Part shown: piece after piece, positions 20,334-28,433 of the stretch
How positions within the stretch are numbered: the first letter of the stretch is position 1
How the letters are laid out: each line of letters starts with the position of its first letter
DNA from: Rhodospirillales bacterium
GTDB taxonomy: Bacteria > Pseudomonadota > Alphaproteobacteria > Reyranellales > Reyranellaceae
Length of the DNA: 41,345 nt
Assembly: GCA_016185145.1 (NCBI GenBank)
Contig: JACPOB010000146.1
Location: 1-41,345 of the forward strand
Direction: 5' to 3'
Program-made: the position numbers and the translations under genes
Notes under the pieces: model-generated
Databases searched by the model: none
Told to the model about the DNA's origin: nothing
Seen by the model: only the letters and a program-made list of their open reading frames with translations

Positions 20334-21386
20334 ATGTCGTCAACGCCCTCGCCAAGCGCGATCAGCTCGCACCTCGCGGTGCGGCCCGAATGGCTCGCCA
20401 AGCGCTGCGAGGCGGCGCTCGAGCCCGACCTGCCGATCGTCGATCCGCACCATCATCTGATCGATCGTCCCGAAAGCGGCACCTACCTGCTGCCGGACCT
20501 GCTGAGGGACATCGCCGAGGGCGGCCACAACGTGATCGCCACCGTCTACCTGGAGTGGCTGTCGATGTACCGCGCCGATGGCCCCGCCGAGATGCGCCCG
20601 GTGGGCGAGATCGAGTTCGCCAACGGCGTGGCGGCCATGAGCGCCAGCGGCGGCTACGGCAAGCCGCGTGTCTGCGCCGGCATCGTCGGCCACGCCGACC
20701 TGCCGCTCGGCGCGCGCGTGCGCGAGGTCCTGGAGGCCATGATCGTGGCGGGCGGCGGCCGCTTCCGCGGCATCCGCTTCATCGCCTCGACTCATCCGGA
20801 CCAGGCGCAGTGGGGCGCCACGGCCGTGCGGCCGGAAGGCCTGCTGCTCGACAAGACGGTGCGCGAAGGCTTCGCCCAGCTGGCGCCGCTGGGGCTGAGC
20901 TTCGACGCCTGGCTCTACCACACGCAGCTCGGCGACGTGCTCGACCTGGCGCGCGCGTTTCCCGGCACGACGATCGTGCTGAACCACGTCGGCGGCCCGA
21001 TCGGGCTCGGCCGCTACAAGGGCAAGCGCGACGAGGTGTTCGCTGAGTGGAACAAGAGCATCCGCGCCATCGCCCAATGCCCCAATGTGAACGTGAAGCT
21101 GGGCGGTCTCGGCATGCGGCTGCTTGGTTTCGACGTGCACGAGGGCGAAGCGGCGCCGAGCTCCGAGCAGCTGGCGACGCTGTGGCGGCCTTACATCGAG
21201 ACCTGCATCGAAGCCTTCGGCGCCGACCGCGCCATGTTCGAAAGCAATTTCCCCGTCGACAAGGGCTCGTACGGCTATGGCGTGTACTGGAACGCCTGCA
21301 AGCGACTCGCTGCGGGGGCGAGCGCCGCCGAGAAGAAGAGCCTGTTCAGCGGTACCGCGTCGAGGGTCTATCGCCTCGGCCTCTGA
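20334..21386 (+). CDS. Amidohydrolase 2 family metal-dependent hydrolase
   Basis: A 350-residue TIM-barrel hydrolase of the amidohydrolase 2 type (the family of lactonases and decarboxylases). The first metal motif is IVDPHHHLID near residue 36. FRGIRFIAS, the metal-site LNHVGGP near residue 220, and the late motif MFESNFPVDKGSYGY complete the family pattern. Reaction and substrate are not predictable; many relatives hydrolyse lactones or decarboxylate aromatic acids. GGGAGGAAAG precedes the ATG. It ends four bases before a palindromic repeat and is co-directional with the efflux gene downstream. Confidence 0.9.
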   Translation: MSSTPSPSAISSHLAVRPEWLAKRCEAALEPDLPIVDPHHHLIDRPESGTYLLPDLLRDIAEGGHNVIATVYLEWLSMYRADGPAEMRPVGEIEFANGVAAMSASGGYGKPRVCAGIVGHADLPLGARVREVLEAMIVAGGGRFRGIRFIASTHPDQAQWGATAVRPEGLLLDKTVREGFAQLAPLGLSFDAWLYHTQLGDVLDLARAFPGTTIVLNHVGGPIGLGRYKGKRDEVFAEWNKSIRAIAQCPNVNVKLGGLGMRLLGFDVHEGEAAPSSEQLATLWRPYIETCIEAFGADRAMFESNFPVDKGSYGYGVYWNACKRLAAGASAAEKKSLFSGTASRVYRLGL

Positions 21387-21389
21387 TCT

Positions 21390-21455
21390 CTTCCGGACCG
21401 CGAGCTTCCAGCTCGCTCATGATTCAGAGCGAGCTGGAAGCTCGCGGTCCGGAAG
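21390..21455. repeat. Palindromic repeat family C, copy 2
   Basis: CTTCCGGACCGCGAGCTTCCAGCTCG and its exact inverse form 26-bp arms around a 14-base centre, CTCATGATTCAGAG. This is nearly identical in its arms to copy 1 at 15592, about 5.8 kb away. It begins four bases after the amidohydrolase stop and may act as that gene's terminator. Confidence 0.9.
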
Positions 21456-21562
21456 ATCATGAGCGGACAGAGTCTGATTGTTGCAACGCAGCACATCTTT
21501 ATCCTGTCATTCGGCGGCGTCTTGCCGAATGATCGCGGCAAGAACAACGAAGATCGTGGGGA

Positions 21563-23089
21563 ATGACGACCGTCGTCGCCGAGGAAAAAGGCGGCCTGTT
21601 CACGATCAGCGGGCGGCAGTGGCTCATCCTGTTGATGGTCCAGCTCGCCAACATGCTGTTCGGCATGACCATCACCATCGCCAACCTGGTGCTGCCGCAG
21701 ATGCGCGGCAACCTGTCGGCGACGCAGGAGGAGATCTCCTGGGTGATCACGCTGAACCTGGTGGCGACCGCCGTCGCCACGCCGATGACGGGCTGGCTGG
21801 CCAGCCGCCTCGGCTGGCGCAACCTGATGTTCTTCACCGTGCTCGGCTTCACCGTCACCTCGCTGCTGTGCGGCTTCGCCGGCAGCCTGGAGACCCTGAT
21901 CCTGGCGCGGGTCGGGCAGGGCGCCTTCGGCGCGCCCATCATGCCGCTCGGCCAGGCCATCCTGCTCGCGACCTTCCCCAAGCACCTGCAGCCCGCCGCC
22001 ATCGTCATGTGGGGCATCGGCGCGGTGTTCGGGCCGGTGCTCGGCCCGATCGTGGGCAGCATGGCGAGCGAAGCCTACGACTGGCGCGCCGCCTTCTTCA
22101 TCATCGTGCCGCCCGGCCTCTGCGCGCTGACCTGCATCTGGTTCGCCCTGCGCGACTACACCGCGAAGAGCCCGGTGAAGTTCGACTGGACGGGCTTCAT
22201 CGCGCTTTCCGTCGCCATCACCTGCGCGCAGCTGATCTTCGATCGCGGCCATCGCCTCGACTGGTTCGAATCGACGGAGATGGTGCTCTACGCCTTCACC
22301 GGCGCGCTGGCGCTCTGGATCTTCGTCGTGCACTGCCTGACGGTGGCCGAGCCGTTCGTCAATCCGCGCCTGCTGCTCGATCGCAACTTCACCATCGGCA
22401 TCCTGCTCGCCCTGATCATGGGGATGCTGAACTTCACCAGCATCGTGCTGTTCCCGACGCTGCTGCACGATCTGCGCGGCTATCCCGACAACGCCATCGC
22501 CATGCTGATCGCCGCGCGCGGCATGGGCAACTGGGCGGCCTTCCTGGTGGTCGCCCAGCTCACGCGCATCGCGCCGCGCTCGGCCATCGTCTGCGGCATG
22601 GGCATCCAGGCGGCGGCGGGCTTCTGGATGGCGCACTGGAACATCAACCTGACCGACAGCGACGTGTTCTGGGGCAACTTCCTGCTCGGCTTCGGCCAGT
22701 CGATCGCCTTCACGCCGATGACGGTGATGGCCTTCTCGACCCTGCCGCCGCGCCAGGTGACGGAAGGCTCGGCCGTCTTCACCCTGATGCGCAACTTCGG
22801 CTCCAGCCTGTTCATCTCCGTGGCCGTGCTGGTCGTCAGCCGTTCGACCGCCGCGAACTATTCGCGGATGACCGAGTACATCACGCCCTACAACAAGACG
22901 CTGACGGAGCCCGGCCTGCCGCCGCAGTGGAGCCTCGACGGCGCGGCCAGCCTGCAGACCCTGTCGAACGAGATCCTGCGCCAGGCGGCGATGATTGGCT
23001 ACCTCAACGCCTTCTACCTGATGGCCTTTGCCGCCCTGGCGGCGATGCCGCTGGCCGCCTTCATGCGCGGTGCCAAGCGCGAGCCATGA
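21563..23089 (+). CDS. MFS efflux transporter, DHA2 (EmrB/QacA) family
   Basis: A 508-residue major facilitator protein with about 14 hydrophobic segments. Early motifs fit the DHA2 drug:proton antiporters: TIANLVLPQMRGNLSAT, the motif A loop GWLASRLGWRN, and motif C-like GIGAVFGPVLGPIVGS in helix 5. The central hydrophilic linker KSPVKFDWTGF is typical. It likely exports hydrophobic compounds from the inner membrane. No membrane-fusion (EmrA) partner is adjacent. A TetR gene converges on it, the stop codons 4 bp apart, so regulation by that TetR is possible but the operator lies on the far side of TetR. Confidence 0.92.
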   Translation: MTTVVAEEKGGLFTISGRQWLILLMVQLANMLFGMTITIANLVLPQMRGNLSATQEEISWVITLNLVATAVATPMTGWLASRLGWRNLMFFTVLGFTVTSLLCGFAGSLETLILARVGQGAFGAPIMPLGQAILLATFPKHLQPAAIVMWGIGAVFGPVLGPIVGSMASEAYDWRAAFFIIVPPGLCALTCIWFALRDYTAKSPVKFDWTGFIALSVAITCAQLIFDRGHRLDWFESTEMVLYAFTGALALWIFVVHCLTVAEPFVNPRLLLDRNFTIGILLALIMGMLNFTSIVLFPTLLHDLRGYPDNAIAMLIAARGMGNWAAFLVVAQLTRIAPRSAIVCGMGIQAAAGFWMAHWNINLTDSDVFWGNFLLGFGQSIAFTPMTVMAFSTLPPRQVTEGSAVFTLMRNFGSSLFISVAVLVVSRSTAANYSRMTEYITPYNKTLTEPGLPPQWSLDGAASLQTLSNEILRQAAMIGYLNAFYLMAFAALAAMPLAAFMRGAKREP

Positions 23090-23093
23090 AAGT

Positions 23094-23732
23094 CTAGGCC
23101 CGATAGCCGCGGCAATGGGCGCGCAGGATCTTCTTGCCGCGCGCCAGGTCGCCGGACGAGCGATCCATCAGGTACTGAATCATCAGGCCGCGCATGGCCG
23201 CGAGCAGGAAGCGGGCCTCGGCCTTGCAGTCGAGGTCCGGTCGGATCTCGCCGAGCGCCTGGCCTTCGCGCATGTGCGCCACCAGCCCGGCGGCCCAGCG
23301 CGCCGTGAAGGCGGCGACCGCGTCCTTGAGCTCGGGCATGACCGAGTGGGATTCCGTGTAGATGGCATAGAGCGCCGCCGTCGCCTCCAGGCTGCGATCG
23401 ACGCTGCCCATATGGGCTTCCATGCGCCGTTCGAGCGCCTTGAGGCCGCTCTTGCCGGCCAGCACCCGCTCGAGGTGCCTCTCGAACCAGCGCTCGGTGG
23501 CCTCGAGCAGGGCGGTGATCAGGCCGAGCTTGCTGCCGTAGCGCTCCACGGGCAGGCCGCGGCTGTAGCCTGCCTCGGTGCCGACCTCGGCCAGCGTGGT
23601 GCCGGCGACGCCGTGGCGGGCGATCAGCGTGGCGGCGGCGGCCAGCATGCGCCGGTCCGATTCGCGCCGGCGCGCGGCCTGCGATCGTCTGGCTGAATCG
23701 CGTGTCGTTTCGTGGGTCGAGATTGCGGTCAT
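23094..23732 (-). CDS. TetR/AcrR-family transcriptional regulator
   Basis: A 212-residue one-domain repressor. The N-terminal helix-turn-helix spans about residues 25-70 (RRMLAAAATLIARHGVAGTTLAEVGTEAGYSRG, then PVERYGSKLGLITALLEA). The usual tyrosine pair before the recognition end is here GLPVERYGSK. The C-terminal ligand domain is unremarkable. It is divergent from the Bug/carboxyltransferase operon with a strong palindrome 9 bp from its own start, so it most likely represses itself and that operon, relieved by a substrate or CoA ester. It also lies tail to tail with the efflux gene. Confidence 0.93.
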   Translation of the reverse strand: MTAISTHETTRDSARRSQAARRRESDRRMLAAAATLIARHGVAGTTLAEVGTEAGYSRGLPVERYGSKLGLITALLEATERWFERHLERVLAGKSGLKALERRMEAHMGSVDRSLEATAALYAIYTESHSVMPELKDAVAAFTARWAAGLVAHMREGQALGEIRPDLDCKAEARFLLAAMRGLMIQYLMDRSSGDLARGKKILRAHCRGYRA

Positions 23733-23740
23733 GCACCGAC

Positions 23741-23778
23741 GCTAACACTTACTTGTCAACAAGCAAGCAAGTGTTAGC
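23741..23778. promoter_or_regulatory. Probable TetR operator
   Basis: GCTAACACTT at 23741-23750 is the exact inverse of AAGTGTTAGC at 23769-23778, and CTTG/CAAG at the next inner positions also pair, so 14 of 19 positions per half match. The site is centred in the 78-bp space between the divergent TetR and Bug genes. Its minus strand contains TTGACA, a possible -35 for TetR, so the repressor would cover that promoter. Confidence 0.75.
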
Positions 23779-23810
23779 TTGTCGTCCAAGGAAGCGAGGA
23801 AGGAAACGCG

Positions 23811-24818
23811 ATGAAGACAGGACTGTTCGCCACGGCCATGGGCCTGGCGCTGATGGCGGCGACCGCGACGAGTATCGGATCGGGCATCGGGGCGGCCATG
23901 GCGCAGCAACAGCAGCCGCCGCTCTCCGACAAGCCGATCCGCCTGGTCTTCGGCTTCGCCCCCGGCGGCTCGGGCGACCTCGCGGCACGCCTGCTGGCCG
24001 AGGTGGCCAGCAAGGAGCTGGGCCAGCGCGTCATGGTCGAGAACAAGACCGGCGCCAACGGCATGATCGCCGCGGAGATGATCGCGCGCGGCCCGGCCGA
24101 CGGCTCCAGCATCCTCTACTGCACGACCGGCAACACCACGATCATCACCGAGCTGCCGGGCACCAAGCTCGCGGTGAACCCGGCGACCGATCTGATCGCC
24201 GTCGGTCAGATGCTGCGCTCGACCTTCGGCCTCGTCGTCGGCAAGGACAGCAAGTTCAAGACGACGCAGGACATCATCGATGCGGCACGCACCAACCCCG
24301 GCAAGGTGAGCTATGCCAGCCCCGGCGTCGGCTCGGTGCAGCACCTGGCGGGCGAGCTGCTGGGCCAGAAGACCGGCACCAAGATGATCCACGTGCCCTA
24401 TCGCGGCTCGCAGGCGGCGATCCAGGACCTGGCCAGCGGCCAGACCGATTTCTCGATCACCAATCTCGGCGACACGATCCCGCATATCCGCCAGGGCACG
24501 CTGCGCCTGATCTCGCTGGGCGATCCGCTGGGCAAGCGCTTCTTCCCCGACGCGCCGATGATCTCCGAAGTCGTGCCCAGCTTCGAGACCAATGCCTGGT
24601 TCGGACTGTGCGGGCCCGTCGGTCTGCCGCCGGCCGTGATCAAGCGCTGGGAGCAGGCGCTCAAGGCGGCCGTCGAGGATCCCGAGGTGAGCCGCCGCCT
24701 GCTCGATAACGGCATGGTGCCGGCCTACACCGACGCCGCGACGCTCACCAAGACGATGCAGGAGAACCGCAAGGGCTATCGCGCGGTCATCGAAGCCGCC
24801 GGCATCAAGGCCGAGTGA
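23811..24818 (+). CDS. Bug-family tripartite tricarboxylate transporter substrate-binding protein
   Basis: A 335-residue periplasmic binding protein of the Bug/TctC family. A Sec signal peptide covers about residues 1-31, ending AMAQ. The family hallmark appears as KPIRLVFGFAPGGSGDLAARLLAE, followed by GQRVMVENKTGANGMIAAE and HVPYRGSQAAIQDL. Bug proteins bind carboxylic acids through backbone contacts. The membrane components (TctA/TctB) are not nearby, as is common for this expanded family. GAGGAAGGAAA precedes the ATG. It overlaps the next gene by one base (TGATG), so uptake and the carboxyltransferase are expressed together under the TetR operator. Confidence 0.94.
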   Translation: MKTGLFATAMGLALMAATATSIGSGIGAAMAQQQQPPLSDKPIRLVFGFAPGGSGDLAARLLAEVASKELGQRVMVENKTGANGMIAAEMIARGPADGSSILYCTTGNTTIITELPGTKLAVNPATDLIAVGQMLRSTFGLVVGKDSKFKTTQDIIDAARTNPGKVSYASPGVGSVQHLAGELLGQKTGTKMIHVPYRGSQAAIQDLASGQTDFSITNLGDTIPHIRQGTLRLISLGDPLGKRFFPDAPMISEVVPSFETNAWFGLCGPVGLPPAVIKRWEQALKAAVEDPEVSRRLLDNGMVPAYTDAATLTKTMQENRKGYRAVIEAAGIKAE

Positions 24819-26347
24819 TGGCCGACGACGGCTCGTCGACGCCGAAGCCGCGCGTCACGCTCGAGGAGGTGACGGCGGCGCACCAGGCACTGCAGGACGC
24901 GGCGCGTCCCGATGCCGTCGCGCGCCAGCGCAAGCGCAAGCGCTGGACGGTGCGCGAGGGCGTCGCCGCGCTCACCGACGCCGGCAGCTTCGTCGAGTAT
25001 GGCGGGCTGGCGCGGCCGGCCATCGCCGGGATGCACGGCGCGGCGGACGGGCTGGTCATGGGCACGGCGCAGATCGAGGGCCGTGCCGTCGACATCGTCG
25101 CCTACGACTACACGGTCTATGCCGGCACGCAGAGCGCGAACAATCACACCAAGATCAGCCGCATGTTCGGCCACGCCCTGCAGCATCGCCTGCCGGTCGT
25201 GTGCTGGCTCGACGGCGGCGGCGCCCGGCCGCACGACATGAAGGTCGAGGGCCGCGGCTCGTCGCTGACCTTCGTCGTCTTCGCGCGCCTATCGGGGCTG
25301 GTACCGACGGTTGGCATCCTGCCGGGCCGCGCCTTCGCCGGGCACGCGAACCTCGCCGGCATGTGCGACGCGCTGATCGCGACGCGCGACAGCACCATGG
25401 GCATGGCCGGACCGCCGCTCGTGGAGGCAGCGCTCAGCCTCAAGCTGACGCCCGAGCAGATCGGCCCGGCCGAGGTTCATTTCGCCTCCGGCGCGATCGA
25501 CATCCTGGTCGAGGACGAGGCCGAAGCGGTTGCCGCGGCCAAGCGCTATCTCGCCTATTTCGGCCCGCCGCTTCCGCCGGGCGAGGCGCCGGACCAGACC
25601 CGCCTGCGCAGCATGGTGCCCGACAATCCGCGCCGCGCCTACGACGTACGCCGCGTCATCCAGGGGTTGGCCGATGTCGGCAGCGTGCAGGAGCTGCGCG
25701 CCGGCTTCGGCCGCGCCATGGTGACGGCGCTGGCGCGGCTGGGTGGTCACACCGTGGGCGTGATCGCCAACCAGCCGATGTTCCTCGCCGGCGCCATGGA
25801 CGGCCCGGCCTGCGAGAAGGCCGCGCGCTTCGTCCAGATTTGCGACGCCTTCGACATCCCGCTGCTGATCCTCTGCGATACGCCGGGCCTCATGGTTGGG
25901 CCCGAGATCGAGAAGACCGGCCTGGTGCGCCGCAGCGCGCGGCTCCTCGCCGCCATGGCCAATGCCACCATCCCGATCATGTCGGTCGTGCTGCGCAAGG
26001 CCTACGGCCTCGGCTACTACATCATGGGATCGCGACCCCTCGAGCCGTCGATCCTGCTGGCCTGGCCGACCGCGGAGTTCGGCGGCATGGGTCTCGACGG
26101 CGCCGCGGCCATCATCTACCGCAAGGAACTCGAGGGCATCGAGGATCCCGGCGCGCGCGCGGCGGTCCATCGCCAGCGCACCGACGAGCTCAAGGACTAT
26201 AACACCGCCTTGGAAGTGGCGGGGCGCTTCGGCTACGACGACGTCATCGATCCCGCCGACACGCGGCGGATCCTGCTGAACACCCTGGCCACGCTGCCGC
26301 CGGTGCCGCCGCGCGCCGGCCGCAAGCGGACGATCGAACCCTATTGA
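24818..26347 (+). CDS. Acyl-CoA carboxylase carboxyltransferase subunit (PccB/AccD-like)
   Basis: A 509-residue biotin-dependent carboxyltransferase with two crotonase-fold halves. Visible are the N-half FVEYGGLARPAIAG... GLVMGTAQIEGRAVDIVAYDYTVYAGTQ, and the C-half ILCDTPGLMVGPEIEKTG and RKAYGLGYYIMGSRPLEPS. The protein would move CO2 from carboxybiotin to an acyl-CoA such as propionyl- or methylcrotonyl-CoA. No biotin carboxylase or biotin carrier gene is beside it, so partners must be elsewhere. The start overlaps the stop of the Bug gene (TGATG), indicating translational coupling; a GTG three bases upstream is also in frame. This coupling suggests a role in using the acid imported by the Bug system. 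Confidence 0.9.
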   Translation: MADDGSSTPKPRVTLEEVTAAHQALQDAARPDAVARQRKRKRWTVREGVAALTDAGSFVEYGGLARPAIAGMHGAADGLVMGTAQIEGRAVDIVAYDYTVYAGTQSANNHTKISRMFGHALQHRLPVVCWLDGGGARPHDMKVEGRGSSLTFVVFARLSGLVPTVGILPGRAFAGHANLAGMCDALIATRDSTMGMAGPPLVEAALSLKLTPEQIGPAEVHFASGAIDILVEDEAEAVAAAKRYLAYFGPPLPPGEAPDQTRLRSMVPDNPRRAYDVRRVIQGLADVGSVQELRAGFGRAMVTALARLGGHTVGVIANQPMFLAGAMDGPACEKAARFVQICDAFDIPLLILCDTPGLMVGPEIEKTGLVRRSARLLAAMANATIPIMSVVLRKAYGLGYYIMGSRPLEPSILLAWPTAEFGGMGLDGAAAIIYRKELEGIEDPGARAAVHRQRTDELKDYNTALEVAGRFGYDDVIDPADTRRILLNTLATLPPVPPRAGRKRTIEPY

Positions 26348-26450
26348 CCGCTCGCTCATTCGTCAGGGCGCGGGTGCCGCCTCACCTCATGCGCGGTGCA
26401 AAGCGCGATCCATGATAGAGTTGGGCTGCGCATCTCGATGGGAGGTTGTC

Positions 26451-27179
26451 ATGCCAGCCGATGCATCGTTCGAGTTTTCGCGCCGCATCTTTCTGGGTTC
26501 GACTGCCGCCTGGCTCGTCGCCGGTGTCGGCGCAGCACGCGCCGCCGGCACCATCAAGCCAGGGCCGAAATCGGCATTGATCGTGGTCGACGTCCAGAAC
26601 TGCTTCATCGACGGCGGGACCTTGCCGGTGAAGGGCGGGGCGGCGGTCGTGCCGGTGATCAACAAGCTCGCGGCGTCGTTCGACAACATCGTGGTGACGC
26701 AGGACTGGCACACGCCGGGCCACGCCTCTTTCGCGAGCACCCACGCCGGCAAGAAGCCGTTCGAGACGACGTCGATGCCGTACGGCACGCAGGTCCTGTG
26801 GCCCGATCACTGCGTGCAAGGCTCCGACGACGCGGCCCTGCACAAGGATCTCAAGCTGCCGACCGCCGGGCTGATCATCCGCAAGGGCTTTCGCAAGGAC
26901 GTCGACAGCTACTCGGCCTTCGTCGAGGCCGACAACAAGACCAAGACGGGCCTGGCGGGCTACTTGAAGGAGCGCGGCGTCGACACGGTGTTCGTGACGG
27001 GGCTCGCCACCGACTTCTGCGTTGCCTGGACGGCGCTCGACGCCCGCAAGCTCGGCTTCACGGCCTACGTCATCGAGGATGCAACGCGCGCCATCGACCT
27101 CAACGGCTCGTTGGCGGCGGCGTGGAAGAAGATGAGCGAGGCGGGCGTCAAACGCATCCAGGCGAGCGACGTGGCCTAA
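26451..27179 (+). CDS. Nicotinamidase (PncA-like) with Tat signal peptide
   Basis: A 242-residue isochorismatase-fold hydrolase that should convert nicotinamide to nicotinic acid and ammonia. The catalytic triad is complete: Asp47 (VVDVQNCF), Lys145 (IIRKGFRKD) and Cys190 (GLATDFCV). The metal ligands Asp85, His87 and His91 are in TQDWHTPGH, and WPDHCVQGS is the family signature. Residues 9-32 form a twin-arginine signal (FSRRIFLGSTAAWLVAG... ARAAG), so the enzyme is folded in the cytoplasm and exported. That location is unusual for PncA. GGGAGG precedes the ATG at 26451; the longer frame upstream lacks a site. It has no NAD-salvage neighbours. Confidence 0.9.
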   Translation: MPADASFEFSRRIFLGSTAAWLVAGVGAARAAGTIKPGPKSALIVVDVQNCFIDGGTLPVKGGAAVVPVINKLAASFDNIVVTQDWHTPGHASFASTHAGKKPFETTSMPYGTQVLWPDHCVQGSDDAALHKDLKLPTAGLIIRKGFRKDVDSYSAFVEADNKTKTGLAGYLKERGVDTVFVTGLATDFCVAWTALDARKLGFTAYVIEDATRAIDLNGSLAAAWKKMSEAGVKRIQASDVA

Positions 27180-27302
27180 GGTCGGGAAGTGCGTAAACTC
27201 ACATTGCCGTCGAAAAAAATCGGCTACCTAGCGAGCCCCGGCGGAGCACGCTATTGCCCCGGCAGCGGGAACGGGTGACACTGACAGCACGAGTTGTGCG
27301 AC

Positions 27303-27319
27303 GTCGGGAGGCTCCCGAC
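27303..27319. promoter_or_regulatory. Perfect palindrome before the caspase-like gene
   Basis: GTCGGGAG-G-CTCCCGAC is a perfect 17-bp palindrome 20 bases upstream of the caspase-like start. The single-base centre is too tight for an RNA hairpin loop, so a protein-binding site (operator) is a better reading. No regulator gene is next to it. Confidence 0.5.
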
Positions 27320-27339
27320 AGATTGATGGGTTACGCCCG

Positions 27340-28395
27340 ATGCGCGCTTGTCTCGTCACTGTCCTACTCGGGTTCGCCGGCCTTTTCTGGAACGCCAGCA
27401 CGGCGCAGTCCCAGCCGCTGCGGACCGCCCTGGTCATTTCCAACGCACAGTATGCCGACCTGCCGCCACTGCCGCGTTGCACCGCCTCGGCCGCAGTCGT
27501 GCGGGATGCCCTGAAGGCCAAGGGCTTCGAGGTGGTCGAGCGAAGCGACGTGCGGCGGGGCGAATTCGACGCCGCGATCGGCGCCTTGGCCAAGCGCACC
27601 GCCGCGTCGCCGCCGTCCGTGGCGGTGCTCTACTATTGCGGCTACGCGCGAGAGTTCAACGGCCGTCCGTTCCTGTTGCCCGCGGCCGCGAACATCGCGC
27701 GCGACAACGACCTCCTGACCCAGGGCCTCATCGCCAAGAGCCTGGTCGACAGCCTGGCCCGCGTCGGCGACAGCTCGGGTGTCATCCTGCTCGACGGCTT
27801 CCAGCCGCCGGGCGCCGCCGCGACCGGCTTGGCCCGACTGGGCGAACAGATCCAGCCGGGCAGCTTCGCCGTTGTCGGCGCCAACAACGACGCCGCGGCG
27901 CTTGGACCGACGGCGACGGCACAGGCAGTGCACGGCCAGCTCACGGGTGACGAGGTCAGCCTCGAGAAGTTCATCGCCGGCATGCGGGCCGAGCTCACCA
28001 AGGGTGGCGCCGGCACGGCCTTCTTCGTTGCCGCGGCCGGCCGACCCTCATTCCTGGTCGGCGGCAAGCCGCCGCCCGCTCCTCCAGCCCCGCCGCCTCC
28101 GCCGGTGGCCGCGGCACCGCCGCCCGCCCCGACCGCGGCGCCGGTCGCGCCCGCTCCCGCGCCGGCACCACCGCCGCAGCAGGTCATGGTCGATGAGGAC
28201 CGCATGTCCGATCAGGAGCGGCGGCAGGTCCAGGTGGCGCTGGCGACGCTGGGGTATTATTCCGGCCGCATAGACGCCACCTTTGGGCCCGAAACTCGCG
28301 CCGCCATCCGTCGCTATCAGTTCGAGATCAAAGGCGAGATGACGGGCCATCTCACCGCCGAGCAGGCGACAAAGCTCGTCAACAGCGTGCGCTGA
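27340..28395 (+). CDS. Secreted caspase-fold pseudoprotease with C-terminal peptidoglycan-binding domain
   Basis: A 351-residue protein. Residues 1-24 look like a Sec signal (VTVLLGFAGLFWNASTAQS). Residues 27-235 have the caspase-like (peptidase C14) outline: RTALVISNAQYADLPPLP, VVRDALKAKGFEV, VAVLYYCGYA, FLLPAAANI and GVILLDGFQ. The catalytic His of the usual YYAGHG is Tyr102, and the Cys of the usual LDAC is Phe154, so proteolysis should be absent. A proline/alanine linker (244-280) leads to a PG_binding_1 domain at 290-347 (RRQVQVALATLGYYSGRIDATFGPETRAAIRRYQ). It is probably envelope-located and binds cell wall or a partner. First of three co-directional genes with the haem sensor and kinase. 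Confidence 0.83.
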   Translation: MRACLVTVLLGFAGLFWNASTAQSQPLRTALVISNAQYADLPPLPRCTASAAVVRDALKAKGFEVVERSDVRRGEFDAAIGALAKRTAASPPSVAVLYYCGYAREFNGRPFLLPAAANIARDNDLLTQGLIAKSLVDSLARVGDSSGVILLDGFQPPGAAATGLARLGEQIQPGSFAVVGANNDAAALGPTATAQAVHGQLTGDEVSLEKFIAGMRAELTKGGAGTAFFVAAAGRPSFLVGGKPPPAPPAPPPPPVAAAPPPAPTAAPVAPAPAPAPPPQQVMVDEDRMSDQERRQVQVALATLGYYSGRIDATFGPETRAAIRRYQFEIKGEMTGHLTAEQATKLVNSVR

Positions 28396-28433
28396 GCATC
28401 AAGAGCTGAATATCAAGACGAAGGGGTCACGCC

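Noticed and set aside
23089..23094. Shared regulation of the efflux pump by the nearby TetR
   Set aside because: The operator lies at the other end of TetR; the pump and TetR are convergent, and no palindrome was found upstream of the pump (21456-21562).
27303..27319. Rho-independent terminator reading of the palindrome
   Set aside because: The loop would be one base, no T-run follows, and it lies upstream of a gene rather than after one.
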